A stretch of DNA of 15,425 bases from JAYWIG01 sp043789035 (GTDB lineage Bacteria > Pseudomonadota > Gammaproteobacteria > Burkholderiales > Burkholderiaceae_E). The position numbers were made by a program, and so were the translations under genes. The DNA lies in the NCBI GenBank assembly GCA_043789035.1, contig JAYWIG010000089.1, positions 1 through 15,425 on the forward strand, written 5' to 3'. The notes below the pieces were generated by a model. That model ran no database searches, was not told where the DNA came from, and saw only the letters and a list, made by a program, of their open reading frames with translations. Positions 15,336-15,425 of the stretch are shown here, piece after piece; the stretch's first letter is position 1; each line of letters opens with the position of its first letter.

Positions 15336-15364
15336 ATTGTAAGAGAGGCGCAACCTTAGGTCAA
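15336..15364 (-). promoter_or_regulatory. sigma70-type promoter upstream of tpiA
   Basis: On the minus strand the -35 box is TTGACC (15364-15359) and the -10 box TACAAT (15341-15336), each 5 of 6 to consensus, with exactly 17 bp between them. Transcription would begin near 15329, leaving a leader of about 36 nt before the tpiA GTG. With no clear terminator downstream, this promoter could drive tpiA, secG, the tRNA and possibly nuo. Confidence 0.75.
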
Positions 15365-15379
15365 TTTGACGTTGACCTA
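15357..15379. promoter_or_regulatory. inverted repeat overlapping the tpiA -35 box (candidate operator)
   Basis: Perfect 8-bp arms TAGGTCAA and TTGACCTA flank a 7-nt centre (23 bp overall). One arm contains the whole -35 hexamer. This position and symmetry fit a dimeric transcription factor site that would block RNA polymerase. The regulator is unknown. Confidence 0.5.
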
Positions 15380-15425
15380 GTTTTTCTCCAAAGCCACAAA
15401 GCATGTCCTGAGAGGCCGTAAACAA
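15365..15425. other. region upstream of the tpiA promoter, no gene identified
   Basis: Apart from the left part of the inverted repeat, I see no recognisable element. On the minus strand one frame is open from the window edge (15425) to TAA at 15305-15303 (40 sense codons). It runs through the promoter and gives no familiar C-terminus, so I do not call it a gene. The upstream neighbour cannot be identified from this window. Confidence 0.4.

Noticed and set aside
15303..15425. Open minus-strand frame from the right edge to TAA, in the same frame as tpiA
   Set aside because: Forty open codons are not improbable by chance, the peptide matches no family I recognise, and the frame runs through a near-consensus promoter. 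It could still be the end of an upstream gene, but it is unsupported here. Its last five codons (MIQEF) could also look like a leader peptide, with no further evidence.
1..15425. Mobile elements, CRISPR arrays, defence or biosynthetic systems
   Set aside because: No transposase, integrase, phage, toxin-antitoxin or spacer-repeat pattern is seen. Almost every base lies in the tpiA-secG-tRNA-nuo housekeeping block.

Overview
The window is one continuous minus-strand gene block, read from right to left: tpiA, secG, a tRNA-Leu(GAG) gene, then nuoA-B-C-D-E-F-G-H-I-J-K-L-M-N. The nuo genes encode respiratory complex I (proton-pumping NADH:quinone oxidoreductase). All fourteen subunit genes are present in canonical order; only nuoN is cut, by the left window edge.

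The organism is most likely a betaproteobacterium of Burkholderiales type. NuoC and NuoD are separate (fused in Escherichia coli), NuoJ has a long basic C-terminal tail, NuoL has a His-rich loop, NuoG lacks the N7 cluster cysteines, and the tpiA-secG-tRNA-Leu-nuo order is the one usual in that group. This assignment rests on recalled family features, not on a database search. Base composition looks moderate.

Layout: 15294-15425 is a non-coding leader with a very good sigma70-type promoter whose -35 box lies in one arm of an 8-bp inverted repeat. tpiA (14505-15293, GTG start) encodes triosephosphate isomerase. secG (14007-14477) encodes a Sec translocon subunit with an added tail of eight pentapeptide repeats. 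The tRNA gene (13908-13992) starts 14 nt after the secG stop. From 13841 down to the left edge lie the nuo genes. Most junctions are very tight (4-nt overlap to 14-nt gap), as expected for translationally coupled complex subunits. Two are not: nuoA-nuoB (76 nt) and nuoC-nuoD (134 nt). The nuoC-nuoD spacer is full of inverted repeats, one of them complementary to nuoD codons, and holds a 50-codon ORF with a strong ribosome binding site.

Functionally, NuoE, NuoF and NuoG form the NADH-oxidising module, NuoB, NuoC, NuoD and NuoI the quinone-reducing connecting arm, and NuoA, NuoH, NuoJ, NuoK, NuoL, NuoM and NuoN the proton-translocating membrane arm. No convincing intrinsic terminator is visible between tpiA and nuoN, so a long polycistronic transcript is plausible. 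I see no mobile element, CRISPR array, defence system or novel gene cluster. The region is core housekeeping DNA, and the spacers and the SecG tail are its non-routine parts.
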